Shown piece after piece: positions 52,704 through 62,452 of a stretch of 64,000 nt of DNA. Origin of the DNA: Prorocentrum cordatum (lineage: Eukaryota; Sar; Dinophyceae; Prorocentrales; Prorocentraceae). The stretch's first letter is position 1, and each line of letters starts with the position of its first letter. A program made the position numbers and the translations under genes. The stretch covers positions 1-64,000 of the forward strand of contig CAUYUJ010004532.1 in the NCBI GenBank assembly GCA_963575745.1, in the 5' to 3' direction. The notes beneath the pieces are model-generated. The model saw nothing but the letters and a program-made list of their open reading frames with translations. It was not told the DNA's origin and did not search any database.

Positions 52704-55700
52704 TCAACAACGCACAATGGTAAATGAAGCAGCAGACGAAACATTCGGCCAGATATGAACCTGGTCCTTGATCATCATCCGCCACTGTCCAGTGCCGAAC
52801 GCATCAACAATAGCACCTCGAGCAACTGCCCCCTTGGTAAGAGCATCACACAGCATATCTCTCGTATCGCAGCGCAGCAATCCAGTTAACGAGCCACAGT
52901 CAAGTCGATCACGCATGGCTCGTACCGCATACAGTTGGCTGCGATCGTTGGGCATAGCAATCTCCTCAGCAGTGATAGCAGCAAACACGGCGTGAGCGTC
53001 ACCAACTAAGTACAGACTCATATCTATCTTATTCGAGTTCACCGCATCATGCAACTCCTTCGCACCACGGGACCCCGTCAGAACTTGATGCCAGAAACCG
53101 CGGTGCAGCATGCCGAGCTCACAAGCCTCCAACTGGCTGGTCAACTCGGCTCCAAACGTACTGCGAGTGACTCTCGGCTGCTTCCGACTATAGTAATCAA
53201 TGACATGCATCAGTCCACCAGGAATACCATCTCGAAGCTCAATGAGTACTAAGATGGCAGCACGCACAGCTAGACAGTCAGCATCATCAGCACGATAAGC
53301 AGAGTCTGCTATCACACAGAGACACAGAGGCGGTTCCAACCGCGCATACTTGATGCTGAAAGGCTTCCTCTTGATCCACTTCAGAAGAGTATTGAGACCT
53401 TTGATATCACCAACCGTGACTTTCTGACTGTGCCTCTGAAAACGACCGACGAATAAAGCGATATCAGCACGCGTGAGGGTGAGCCACGCTACTCCTCCAA
53501 GAAGACTCCAGTACAGGCCCTGCAGCGTACAATCCACCAATTCTTCATCCGACTTGCCAGTAAGTAGCGCGCTGCTGATCGGACGAAGTTGGGAGACGTA
53601 GTGATTCTGGTCAATCGTGATGGCTTTGCTCACCTCATCCTGAGAATGTTGAATGCCTACACATTCGAACGGAGCCAGATTCACCGTCACGTCTTCGTAC
53701 TTCTCACGAAATTTAGCGAATATCCACTCACGCATCTCATCACTGCAAGCACCTTTCAAGTCATCCACATGCGTACCAAGAACTGCGACCAGCAATGCCT
53801 TGTCAAACATCAACCACAACTGCCGGTCAGCTTCGGTTGGGAAGAAACCCAACTCCCTGAGCGTGTCCGACAAATCCACTTGCCAGGCCCACGGAGCGTC
53901 ATTCGTACCGAAACCTGGCTTCTTCATGTTCAGGGTTTCCGTAACCTCATTGAAGTCCTCGAAACCCTCAATCTGCTTCAGCAGAGCTGCACCATCAGGG
54001 GGAAGATCAAACTGCAAGCTCCTCATCTTGAAACCGAACCTTTCAGCTAGCTCCTCGAACGTCTTGCCACGCAAGAACGCCATCGAGACGTCGAGCGACC
54101 ATAGAGTCCAGCCATGCTGAGCCGCGATGGAGCATATCACCCTCTGCCCCCAACGGGAGGCAGTTCCCGCGGCGGTCCTCATGCGATCCTTCTCGTTCTT
54201 CTGTCGATCTTTGAAGCCCCGCACGGTCAAGCGCCCCTTCACGTCGCGGCTGCCCTCGATGATCTTCCACTTGATGACCCAGCGAGAGTCGATTCGATTA
54301 TCAGCATCCTTCTTGGGCATACGCTCTACGACGCCACGAGAAACCCAACGCTTCAGCTCCTTCAACTTTGCTGCAACCACCAGATCATGATGTTGCCTAA
54401 TCTCTGCCGCAGACAGGTTGTTAAGATCACGCTCGATGACTGGCGAAGCCTGGGTCTTGAATATATTCATCACCAATACTTGACCCTTGGCGATCTTGTC
54501 CGGAGCGAGCCCCAGCCGCCAGGCTTGTCTCCGAGAGAACTCAATGCTGATAGGCCCCTCGATGTCTTCGGACGCGAGCTCAACAGCTGGAATTTGGCCG
54601 CCAAAATATACGTGAGCTGCGGACGGAGAAGCTTTCTCCATGAAGACAAAACCCCAGAACAGATCTTCATCATCGATATCTGTGTCCACATCGCTGTCTG
54701 GTACAGGCACGTCAACTGCATCAGGAGGCTCCTCAGGAGCATGAGGCAGACAAGGAGCAACATGAGGGCGAGGATTCCCACTCGCATCCGACCCAATTGA
54801 GAGCTGTCTCTTGAGGTCCCCAGGCAACACAATGACCTGAGATTCGTCCCTGCGGCGGGACTTGCTAAGCTGCTCGTCGTTCTCGTCTTCGCTCCTGGGT
54901 CGGCTTACTCTTGGAAGACGAGTGCCCGGTGGGAACTTGCCCTCGTCTGGGTCGACCTGCTCATACATACGGCCAAGATGTGGCACATCAGGGACAGCCT
55001 GCCGAGCAAGCTCGATGTCCTCCAAGGCAACAATAAAGAACTGCAAGAAAACCGTGTCTTGCCACTCGTCTCCGAACAGCGTCGGAAGGGAAATCCTCAC
55101 TGTGCCAAGAACTTGTTGCCAATGCCACTCGAGCGGATGACCTGCCTTCCAGAAGATAAACAGCGTCTCGTCGACACCAGGCATGCACTCGAGATCCTTG
55201 GCACCGTGACCCAGACGGCCACCGCTACAGCCTTGCAATCTGAGATCACACGACGCAACGTGCAGCATCGCGTGAAAAATGATGGGATACTTGGCACAGT
55301 GTCTAGACAACTTCCAACCCGTCGAAGTGTTCACACACGCCAAAGTCACTGATCCCTTCTCAATGCTCTCGGCGAACTCCTGCACCAAAGTCAAGGGCAA
55401 CTCCCAGTACTGCCGGTAGTGCTCTGTGGCCACCATCACATCCATACTGAGAGAGTGTCGTACATCAGCCAATCTGCAACTGAGCGTCCGCGACTGCCAC
55501 TGTACGTCAACCACGCCTTCCTGTATGCGATTGACGTTCACCACGGTAGCTGGGCCTCGCCAGCCCGAAACATCCTTGTTGGGCGGGTCGCGCCAGATGT
55601 CGACCAAGTCGCCTAGCTGCAAGTTTTGACACTCACCAGCCGGGCGAGTGCGAGACTGGAGTGCACGATCCATTCGTTGCTGCGCGGAAGCTCCAACTAC

Positions 55701-58700
55701 CGCCGCGATAGCTACCTCACGCAGCCGATGTATATGGCGAGATATCCCGTCGATGCCGTCGTCCTGGTCCTCCAGCGCCGTGGCAGAAGCTGGTTCCAAA
55801 TCTGTAAGCATCGGAATCGTGCGACCGAACACAACCTTATAGGGCGTGATGTTGCCAGAAATAGAGATCATACAATTCTTGGCCAGCACACACTCATCCA
55901 GGATGGCTTCGTCGGGAACAGGCGTGCCATCACGGGTACACTGCTCATCAACCAGATGTAACTGATGGCGCAACAACTCATGATGCCGTTCTACCATGCG
56001 AGCGTGAGCTCCTCTCGGCCGCAGGTTCAGCTTGCACTGCCAGCGCGAGGCCCAGGATCTGGCTTCGTCGCTGTCGAGGGCCCCTTCGCGATCAGAGGTG
56101 AGTACAGCCGGGGCTCCGAACAGCCTGAACCAATAATGCGTGACGGCACCGATGATGGTGCCCGTGTTGCGATCTGGGATGATGGCAGCGACCGAGAAAC
56201 GCACCAGGGTGTCCAACATGTGCATCACAATCTTCGTCTTCCAGAACAGCAGGTCGATCTGCACGTCCTGGTTGAAGTCAGTGATCACCCTGCTGGTGGC
56301 TATAGGCCGTTTGCCTGGTCGATGCCAAGCACGGCAGGCCGGGCACGTATCACACACAATCTGAATCAAGTCGATCGCCTCTTGAGGCGCTCCAGCTGCA
56401 ATGAGCATCTCCTTGAGACGCAGCGCAGGCGCATGCCACATTCTGATGTGCAGCTTGCGCAAAGTCCTTCTGATGACCATGTTGTTCTTGCTATGCAGCA
56501 GCTTCATCGCTCTCCCCATGGACCAGTCAGACCAATCAGCCCCTTCGGCATTCGCCTGAACACCAACCTCTGACCTGGCTGCACGAGCTCTACGTTGAGC
56601 AGCAGGTGGCTGCACTCTGGTAGGATCATCCAACGGCGGATCTGCTCCCACCGCAGCATCCACTCCTGGAGGTCGGGCAGGCGGCGGTGGCGGCGGCGGT
56701 GCAGCTGCCACCTCTGGTACCGCATCAGGTGCTGGGGTCGCTGGCACGGGCACGACAGGCGCTGAGGCAGACGCTGAAGATGACGAAGCTGCCGCAGCAG
56801 CAGCTTCCAGAGGCGACAAGTCGCCACCACCAAGATCGTCAGCGGTGGAGTCGCGATGAGCGGGTACGCGCGCTCCAGCGGCTCGAGCAGGTGCAACGCC
56901 AGCAGCAGGCCTGCCTCTCGGAGCCGCCGCGGATGGGCCAGCAAGCGCTCGGGCAACTGCGCTACCCCGCGTCTCCACCCACTTCCAGCGACATCGAGGA
57001 TCATCAAGGTGTCGAGCGTCTGACCGAACTGCTCCCGCAAGGCATCCTGGACACTCGGTGCCCATGGACGCAACATGGGGATACCGACATGAATCATCAC
57101 GAGTATGGCGTGGGTCATGCTGGGAAGCTCTGCCCAGACAAGCGGCACACGTGATATTCCTCAGCGGAAAAGCCAAAATACTGTATCTCGGTGCTCTCGC
57201 TCGTCGTCGGCGTTCTTCTGGACGTTCGCGCCCACATACTGAACTCTCCATCCGACTCAGCAACTGCTTGGCGAGAGAGACAGTGCCCTTACCATAGCGA
57301 ACGTGACGATAGACACTGGTGGAGCACAACATCGGCGCACAGTCGGAGTCCCGGACGGACCTACGATGACCTGTCTTGCACTTCCTGAGGAAACGGCCGA
57401 TCTCTTCCGCATCACGCTCGTCGGTGGAGAATTTCATCCAGTGCACTCTAGGCGGCTTGGATCTCCAACGCTCTCGAAGGACGTCAGCAATGCCATCGGC
57501 GATGAGTGTAGCCATGCGCCACGGCCACACCTGCAACTTGCGCGTCACATGACTTCCCTCAGCATGCGCATGTTGTTGACAGGCTCGGTGGCCCCGGCAA
57601 AGTAGTCGGCGAAAGCGTCGAACAAGTCGTTCGTCACTGGCCATCAGTTCGGTAGCCTTCTTCACTGGCAGCCGTGACTTCTCCTCCACCAGACCCACCT
57701 GACACTGATGGAACACGGCCGACACCACCCGAGTGTCAGCACGCAGCGAAAGCCAGCCTTCGAGCTCGTAGACATCGGAGCCCAGAGGCTGCTCATTAAG
57801 AAAGTGATTACCCACTGCAAGTTGATGACCGGCAAACTCAGCACCACACGATCCAAGATAAGAAGCCCTGGCACGACTGGCCTCCCAAGTGCTCGGATTC
57901 AGAACTCTGTTGAGATGGTGCCAGCCCCTCATGCCGGTGCACGGCGTGGAAAGCACAATAACCACAGGCTGGCAATGCGTAACATATTGCCATATCCATT
58001 GCAGATCAAAGCGGCGACTGAGATCAACACCACAGCGTAGATCACACGATGGTCCTCGTTGGAAGCCTTCACGATGCAACCGTCGAACCAGGATCTGAGT
58101 GGTACGCTCCTGGCCTCCGCAGATCTCCAGCACGTCACAGTAGTAGTGCTCATCTGCAGGCAGCCCCCAGTCCAAATACAACGCCTTCAGATCGTCGTAG
58201 TAGTAGACCTGCTCTGCGCAATCCACAAACCTCCAGGGCTGATGTTCAGAACCTTGGCCGAGGAGAAATATGCCGTCAGGACGAAGCACGGTGAGATCCT
58301 CCTCGTCATGCTCCAAGGCCTGCAAGTCGACTTCCTCATCGTCAACACAGGCACCGCGATACACATCATAGCTGTAGTCATCACACCACAAATCTGGACC
58401 ATCCACTAAAATTGAACTGAGATCATCGCCACAATCATCCCAGTGCTTCTCGTAGTCGTCCATCTTCTTGGGAAGAGTTTTCTTACCGAATTCAGCCTCA
58501 CGCTGCTTCTGCTTGATGCGAGCCTCCGTCGGGTAGTGCTGTCGGACCTTAGCACCACTAGTTGCTGCAACAGACTCTGGCACCGTCTCCAGGGGTCGTC
58601 CACTGAGTCCCACTATCGGCTTCAACACAAACTCCGATATCACCTGAACAAACTGTCGCAGCTCATGTCGTGCCTCTTCGCATTGACCATTCTGCGGGTG

Positions 58701-59744
58701 ATGATGTTGAGGACAGTTGCAGGTGTCGTAGTCTGCACACAGGACAAGATTGGATAGCAGCTTCGAAACCCGACGGCTTGGCAATCCAGAAGCAGAATTC
58801 GTGATACCACATCGGCACCACCTGACAGTGTGACGGCTGAGGCGGCAATCGTTGCACATCTGCTCCCAGCCACCAACTTCCCAGACAGAAGATGCTGCAC
58901 TGGCTTCGACTATGACCGGGCGTTCGGCGTTCAGCTGCCATTGGACCAAAGACGCCACAGCATAGCTCCGCCGGCGATCATGTCGAGTAGGGCCGCCCAG
59001 CGCTGTACCCTTGGGTGTCACCCACAGCAAGGCAGGGCACCGTTCACGTAGTGTCTTGCTGGCTCGGTCCATGGCGGCGGTGGTCAGCATCTCCTTAGAC
59101 CTTAAAGCCATTGCCGTAGACACGATACCAGCAGCAGCCAGCTTCTCATGCAAAGTATGCTGCCGCACCAGGTCGTCAGAATCGTCGACGAACATCAAGG
59201 TGACGACAGAAGGCACACCAAAATGGGATACCAAATTCTCATCAGACGGCAAGGGCGCCAAGTCAGCACTCAAATTGGGAACCTCCAAAGGATGAGGTCC
59301 ATGCTCAACAGGTGCACGAGACTGAAATGCCAACGAAGCCGCCGGAGGTGCTTTGACCACAGGACAGGCGACGTCAGGACCACACGTGACACCCAGAGGG
59401 GATGCAGGCAGCGTCGAAGGCTGTGCCGAAGTACCGGAGGATGGAAGCTCACGGACTCCAGGAACACTTCGTGGCCAGGCCGCCAAAGTCGAGGTCGAAA
59501 GCTCAGACTCAGCAGGCTCGCCATCACTGCGGACCGCATCCGCAGACCCGACCTGGTATTGTGCAACTTCGGCCGCAGCCGTTGGACTGGGATGAGGAGG
59601 GAGCGCACGAGGTAACCCACTGGCAAGGGTAGCTGCACTCAAGGTCGAAAGAGTACCAGTTCTGCTCGGCAATACTTCAGCTGCGCGACCTGGATCCAAA
59701 CGCCGTGCCGAGTCTACGGCGCTCGAAGTCACGCTGCCGCCCCG
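52704..59744 (-). CDS. Copia Pol: methyltransferase-like, integrase, RT, RNase H
   Basis: About 2,346 codons in the same frame as Gag, directly after the UGA at 59745-59747, so it is probably made as a readthrough fusion. Numbering from 59732: residues about 525-700 hold a methyltransferase-like domain ('DVLEICGG', 'LSTPCTGMRGW', 'FLNEQP'). Two identical-spacing zinc motifs CX2CX10HX5C lie at about 57.14-56.98 kb. Integrase: HHCC ('HIRMWH', 'CDTCPAC', about 1094-1132), then Asp in 'QIDLLFW', Asp in 'TSDREGALDS', Glu in 'MVERHHELLRH' (about 1157-1250). RT: 'WVIKWKIIEG', 'WSLDVSMAFLRG', catalytic 'THVDDLKGA' (about 1985). RNase H: 'ADSAYRADD', 'TFGAELTSQ', 'LVGDAHAVF', 'TRDMLCDALTKG'. All catalytic residues are present. 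The N-terminal 500 residues are Cys/His-containing and unassigned. Confidence 0.95.
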   Translation of the reverse strand, partial: RGGSVTSSAVDSARRLDPGRAAEVLPSRTGTLSTLSAATLASGLPRALPPHPSPTAAAEVAQYQVGSADAVRSDGEPAESELSTSTLAAWPRSVPGVRELPSSGTSAQPSTLPASPLGVTCGPDVACPVVKAPPAASLAFQSRAPVEHGPHPLEVPNLSADLAPLPSDENLVSHFGVPSVVTLMFVDDSDDLVRQHTLHEKLAAAGIVSTAMALRSKEMLTTAAMDRASKTLRERCPALLWVTPKGTALGGPTRHDRRRSYAVASLVQWQLNAERPVIVEASAASSVWEVGGWEQMCNDCRLSRHTVRWCRCGITNSASGLPSRRVSKLLSNLVLCADYDTCNCPQHHHPQNGQCEEARHELRQFVQVISEFVLKPIVGLSGRPLETVPESVAATSGAKVRQHYPTEARIKQKQREAEFGKKTLPKKMDDYEKHWDDCGDDLSSILVDGPDLWCDDYSYDVYRGACVDDEEVDLQALEHDEEDLTVLRPDGIFLLGQGSEHQPWRFVDCAEQVYYYDDLKALYLDWGLPADEHYYCDVLEICGGQERTTQILVRRLHREGFQRGPSCDLRCGVDLSRRFDLQWIWQYVTHCQPVVIVLSTPCTGMRGWHHLNRVLNPSTWEASRARASYLGSCGAEFAGHQLAVGNHFLNEQPLGSDVYELEGWLSLRADTRVVSAVFHQCQVGLVEEKSRLPVKKATELMASDERLVRRFRRLLCRGHRACQQHAHAEGSHVTRKLQVWPWRMATLIADGIADVLRERWRSKPPRVHWMKFSTDERDAEEIGRFLRKCKTGHRRSVRDSDCAPMLCSTSVYRHVRYGKGTVSLAKQLLSRMESSVCGRERPEERRRRARAPRYSILAFPLRNITCAACLGRASQHDPRHTRDDSCRYPHVASMGTECPGCLAGAVRSDARHLDDPRCRWKWVETRGSAVARALAGPSAAAPRGRPAAGVAPARAAGARVPAHRDSTADDLGGGDLSPLEAAAAAASSSSASASAPVVPVPATPAPDAVPEVAAAPPPPPPPARPPGVDAAVGADPPLDDPTRVQPPAAQRRARAARSEVGVQANAEGADWSDWSMGRAMKLLHSKNNMVIRRTLRKLHIRMWHAPALRLKEMLIAAGAPQEAIDLIQIVCDTCPACRAWHRPGKRPIATSRVITDFNQDVQIDLLFWKTKIVMHMLDTLVRFSVAAIIPDRNTGTIIGAVTHYWFRLFGAPAVLTSDREGALDSDEARSWASRWQCKLNLRPRGAHARMVERHHELLRHQLHLVDEQCTRDGTPVPDEAILDECVLAKNCMISISGNITPYKVVFGRTIPMLTDLEPASATALEDQDDGIDGISRHIHRLREVAIAAVVGASAQQRMDRALQSRTRPAGECQNLQLGDLVDIWRDPPNKDVSGWRGPATVVNVNRIQEGVVDVQWQSRTLSCRLADVRHSLSMDVMVATEHYRQYWELPLTLVQEFAESIEKGSVTLACVNTSTGWKLSRHCAKYPIIFHAMLHVASCDLRLQGCSGGRLGHGAKDLECMPGVDETLFIFWKAGHPLEWHWQQVLGTVRISLPTLFGDEWQDTVFLQFFIVALEDIELARQAVPDVPHLGRMYEQVDPDEGKFPPGTRLPRVSRPRSEDENDEQLSKSRRRDESQVIVLPGDLKRQLSIGSDASGNPRPHVAPCLPHAPEEPPDAVDVPVPDSDVDTDIDDEDLFWGFVFMEKASPSAAHVYFGGQIPAVELASEDIEGPISIEFSRRQAWRLGLAPDKIAKGQVLVMNIFKTQASPVIERDLNNLSAAEIRQHHDLVVAAKLKELKRWVSRGVVERMPKKDADNRIDSRWVIKWKIIEGSRDVKGRLTVRGFKDRQKNEKDRMRTAAGTASRWGQRVICSIAAQHGWTLWSLDVSMAFLRGKTFEELAERFGFKMRSLQFDLPPDGAALLKQIEGFEDFNEVTETLNMKKPGFGTNDAPWAWQVDLSDTLRELGFFPTEADRQLWLMFDKALLVAVLGTHVDDLKGACSDEMREWIFAKFREKYEDVTVNLAPFECVGIQHSQDEVSKAITIDQNHYVSQLRPISSALLTGKSDEELVDCTLQGLYWSLLGGVAWLTLTRADIALFVGRFQRHSQKVTVGDIKGLNTLLKWIKRKPFSIKYARLEPPLCLCVIADSAYRADDADCLAVRAAILVLIELRDGIPGGLMHVIDYYSRKQPRVTRSTFGAELTSQLEACELGMLHRGFWHQVLTGSRGAKELHDAVNSNKIDMSLYLVGDAHAVFAAITAEEIAMPNDRSQLYAVRAMRDRLDCGSLTGLLRCDTRDMLCDALTKGAVARGAIVDAFGTGQWRMMIKDQVHIWPNVSSAASFTIVRC

Positions 59745-59747
59745 TCA
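59745..59747 (-). promoter_or_regulatory. Leaky UGA between Gag-protease and Pol
   Basis: The only stop inside an otherwise continuous 3,195-codon frame. It is followed by CGG (UGA-CGG-GGC), which matches the UGA-CGG/CUA readthrough context known from several plant RNA viruses. GC-rich sequence downstream could form a stem-loop; I did not fold it. An alternative is a nonsense mutation in this copy. Confidence 0.7.
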
Positions 59748-62288
59748 GGAAGAGGATGAATGGAGTAGATGCAGACCAGCGTTGTCAGCAGGCCTGGAGC
59801 TCGCGCTGATCTGGCCGATATTCTGGTCCTCAAACTCCGTCACTGGAAGCATCCAATGACCTGACTGCGAAAGCTCCAGCTGATATTCCTTTGAGCCGGG
59901 GGGGAGCAGAAGCTGGTGATCACCAGGACCGATGAAGTACAAGATTCCGTTGAAGCAGTCCACAATGGCTCGATTGCGACGCAAGGCCTTGTTGCCCAGC
60001 AAAGCCGGCACTGAAGAGTTCGGCACGATGGGAGCGTCGTAGCTACCTTCTTCACCACCAGCAAGTGCAAGAGGAACCCGACCTCGATTGATACAGGCAT
60101 CAGCATTGTTGCCAACACCCTCCACTCCAATCGGCCTATCCATCTTCCTGAACTCAACCTCAACACCGCGGCGAGCCCAGATATCAGAAACACGCTTGAA
60201 CCACTCACTGCCAGTCAAGTTGTCGTGAGCCCCCGGGTCCACCAACAAGGCCTCGCGGCCGTCAGGCAACCGTGTGCGAGCGTGCCAGGCTCCAAGACGC
60301 TGTCGAGTGAGTGAACGGCTGCGCTCCTGAGTCGGGAAGAACAAACCTTGTCTGCCTGTATTCTTATGCAAGAAAGGCGAAACGACAGCTGCAGCACTGG
60401 CCGCCAACGGCACCGACGAATCACGAGCAGGAGGAGGTGCGATCGGCGCCACTTCTCTCAACTCTGGAGGTTGGTGAGGAGGTGGCGGCATGTAAGACTT
60501 GGGTGCTGCCACTGCAGCTGCACGCTTGACAATCAAGGCGGCCTCCTCGTCAGCATGGATCTGGCGCTGGTACATCTTCGAACTCAATATGCTGCTCAGC
60601 TGCATGGTCTGAGCCTGAGATCCACCACGCTGTCGATCGGGGCCCTTGCCTATGTCTCGTTTGCCCTTGCCCTTGCGGTTCTTGCCCCCGGGCAGACCTT
60701 CGTTGTCGTAGCAGTCATCATCCCCGTCGTATTCGTGCCAGTTATCCGAACAGTCCTCGCAGCCGTCGAACGTCTCGTCCTCCAGCGCCAGCTGCTTGTG
60801 CACGTCAGCCGCCGTGGCGAACCAGCCTCCCCCAGCACTGCCAGGTGAGACCCCGCCGTATCCGCCTCCGCCACCGTCGTAGCCACGACCATCTTCGTGA
60901 GTGACGAAGGTGCGAGCGCCCTTTCCTTTCTGCGGGCACTCTCTGGCGAGATGCTGATCGCTATTGCACACATGACAACGAAGCACATTACCCTGGGCAT
61001 CACGGGGATTGCCTTTGCTAGTGCCAGCTCCTCCACCCCCGCCGAAACTCTTTCCTCCTTTCTTGCCTGTCTGGTATGCCGAGCCCACGAAGCTGGGAGC
61101 AGTACTCGGCACGGAGGAAGCTGCCACAGCAGCGGTCGGATCATGTTCGTAATGAAAACCTTTGCCAAGCAAGCCCCGACCACGATTCTTGCCACCATAC
61201 TTGGAACCTTTTCGACCATGGCGACGATGGAATCGAGAGGGTCGTCCACTGAACTGCCTCCAACGTCGTCTCGACATGATATATTCATGACGTAGAACAT
61301 CACCATGCATCTCTGGGTCTACGTCAGCAAGGTAAGCGGCTAGGTCCTGAGGGCCCTCATCGAAGTAGTCGGTGCCACTGGTCGAAGCATTATCATCATC
61401 AAAATACACGTTCTGGACTCCAGGCGATGCAGCAGCCGCACCTGCAGATGACCACGATGCCGCCGGCGGCGCTGCTGAAGCGGGAAAGAAACCTCCCCAC
61501 TGGTTGACCTCTCCAAACGTCGGGAAGAAACCCTGGACGGCATCCTTTGTCATAAAATGTCGGCCTTTGCCGAAGTCGGCGTGCGCTGGATGGGCCGTTG
61601 CACCAGGAATGCGCACTGCCCTCTCAGCGGCTCTCATGATGCCATCCTGCATAAGAACATGACCACGACGGCGTATACTTTGAATCAAGCGACTAAACTC
61701 TTCTTCATCTTGCGGCAGCCTGTTGTCGAACATACCAAGCAAGTGTAGCCACTCGTCTGGTTGTACTCGCAGGCCCGTCATAAGCATCCAGGCCCAGCCG
61801 GAAGGTCCAGGATTCAATCCATGATCAATCGCACGGGACTTGAGCACCTGGAACCGGTTCAGAGCCACATCGATGGTCTCATGTTGCTGGACCGAGAACG
61901 CCATCATCTCAGCCATGGCCCTGATCGCGTCCTCTCCAGCTTCAAGAGCATAGTTGCGAGCCAAAGCCCGCAGCAGCACTGCCAAACCCGTCACCTGGCG
62001 TGGACCCAGACCGTCCTGCAGGTCCAGTATCTGCCCTTGCTGTAGAATCTGCGCGTCCAACTCATCAGCGAACTCTCTCGCCGCGCCTCCGAGACGCAGC
62101 ACCACGGCAGCACCCTGAGCAGATTCTGGTATCTCCGTCGCTATACTCCACAATGTGACATCTCTAAGCCATCGTCGAAACGGATAACGTGAACTCCATT
62201 CTGGCGACCACGCCGGTGGTACTTTCATTGAGGCCATAATCTGAGCCTGGTCAGCATACGTGAGGGTGTCCGCCATATATGAAGCCAT
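59745..62288 (-). CDS. Copia Gag-protease polyprotein
   Basis: 847 codons from the ATG at 62288 (MASYMADTLTY) to the UGA. I chose this start because it is the first ATG downstream of the LTR and primer site; the frame is open farther upstream but that part is LTR and flank. The N-terminal third reads like a capsid ('WSPEWSSRYPFRRWLRDVTL', 'LNRFQVLKSRAI'). A basic Arg/Gly/Lys-rich segment and a canonical zinc knuckle CX2CX4HX4C ('CHVCNSDQHLAREC', residues about 434-448) follow. The retropepsin-like motif is 'LLVDPGAHDNLTG' (Asp near 682), with Pro where Thr or Ser is usual in D-T/S-G. The C-terminus is a Ser run just before the stop. Gag should pack the RNA; protease should process the fusion. 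Confidence 0.9.
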   Translation of the reverse strand: MASYMADTLTYADQAQIMASMKVPPAWSPEWSSRYPFRRWLRDVTLWSIATEIPESAQGAAVVLRLGGAAREFADELDAQILQQGQILDLQDGLGPRQVTGLAVLLRALARNYALEAGEDAIRAMAEMMAFSVQQHETIDVALNRFQVLKSRAIDHGLNPGPSGWAWMLMTGLRVQPDEWLHLLGMFDNRLPQDEEEFSRLIQSIRRRGHVLMQDGIMRAAERAVRIPGATAHPAHADFGKGRHFMTKDAVQGFFPTFGEVNQWGGFFPASAAPPAASWSSAGAAAASPGVQNVYFDDDNASTSGTDYFDEGPQDLAAYLADVDPEMHGDVLRHEYIMSRRRWRQFSGRPSRFHRRHGRKGSKYGGKNRGRGLLGKGFHYEHDPTAAVAASSVPSTAPSFVGSAYQTGKKGGKSFGGGGGAGTSKGNPRDAQGNVLRCHVCNSDQHLARECPQKGKGARTFVTHEDGRGYDGGGGGYGGVSPGSAGGGWFATAADVHKQLALEDETFDGCEDCSDNWHEYDGDDDCYDNEGLPGGKNRKGKGKRDIGKGPDRQRGGSQAQTMQLSSILSSKMYQRQIHADEEAALIVKRAAAVAAPKSYMPPPPHQPPELREVAPIAPPPARDSSVPLAASAAAVVSPFLHKNTGRQGLFFPTQERSRSLTRQRLGAWHARTRLPDGREALLVDPGAHDNLTGSEWFKRVSDIWARRGVEVEFRKMDRPIGVEGVGNNADACINRGRVPLALAGGEEGSYDAPIVPNSSVPALLGNKALRRNRAIVDCFNGILYFIGPGDHQLLLPPGSKEYQLELSQSGHWMLPVTEFEDQNIGQISASSRPADNAGLHLLHSSSS

Positions 62289-62438
62289 AGTACAATTATC
62301 ACAGACAGGGCTCTGCTCCTCACAACTGTGTCCTCGGCGGTCGGGAGGGAGAAGAGGCAGCTCCAGCTTCGATATGACCGAACTGGAACTGGTCGTCCAA
62401 CAGCGAAGCGCGCGGTGAAGCCTCGGCCGATGGACCGA

Positions 62439-62451
62439 GGCTCCGCTACCA
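62439..62451 (-). promoter_or_regulatory. Primer-binding site (initiator tRNA-Met type)
   Basis: In element orientation the LTR is followed after one base by TGGTAGCGGAGCC, which resembles the complement of initiator tRNA-Met 3' ends used by most Copia elements (TGGTATCAGAGC-like). The host tRNA was not available for comparison. Confidence 0.75.
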
Positions 62452-62452
62452 A

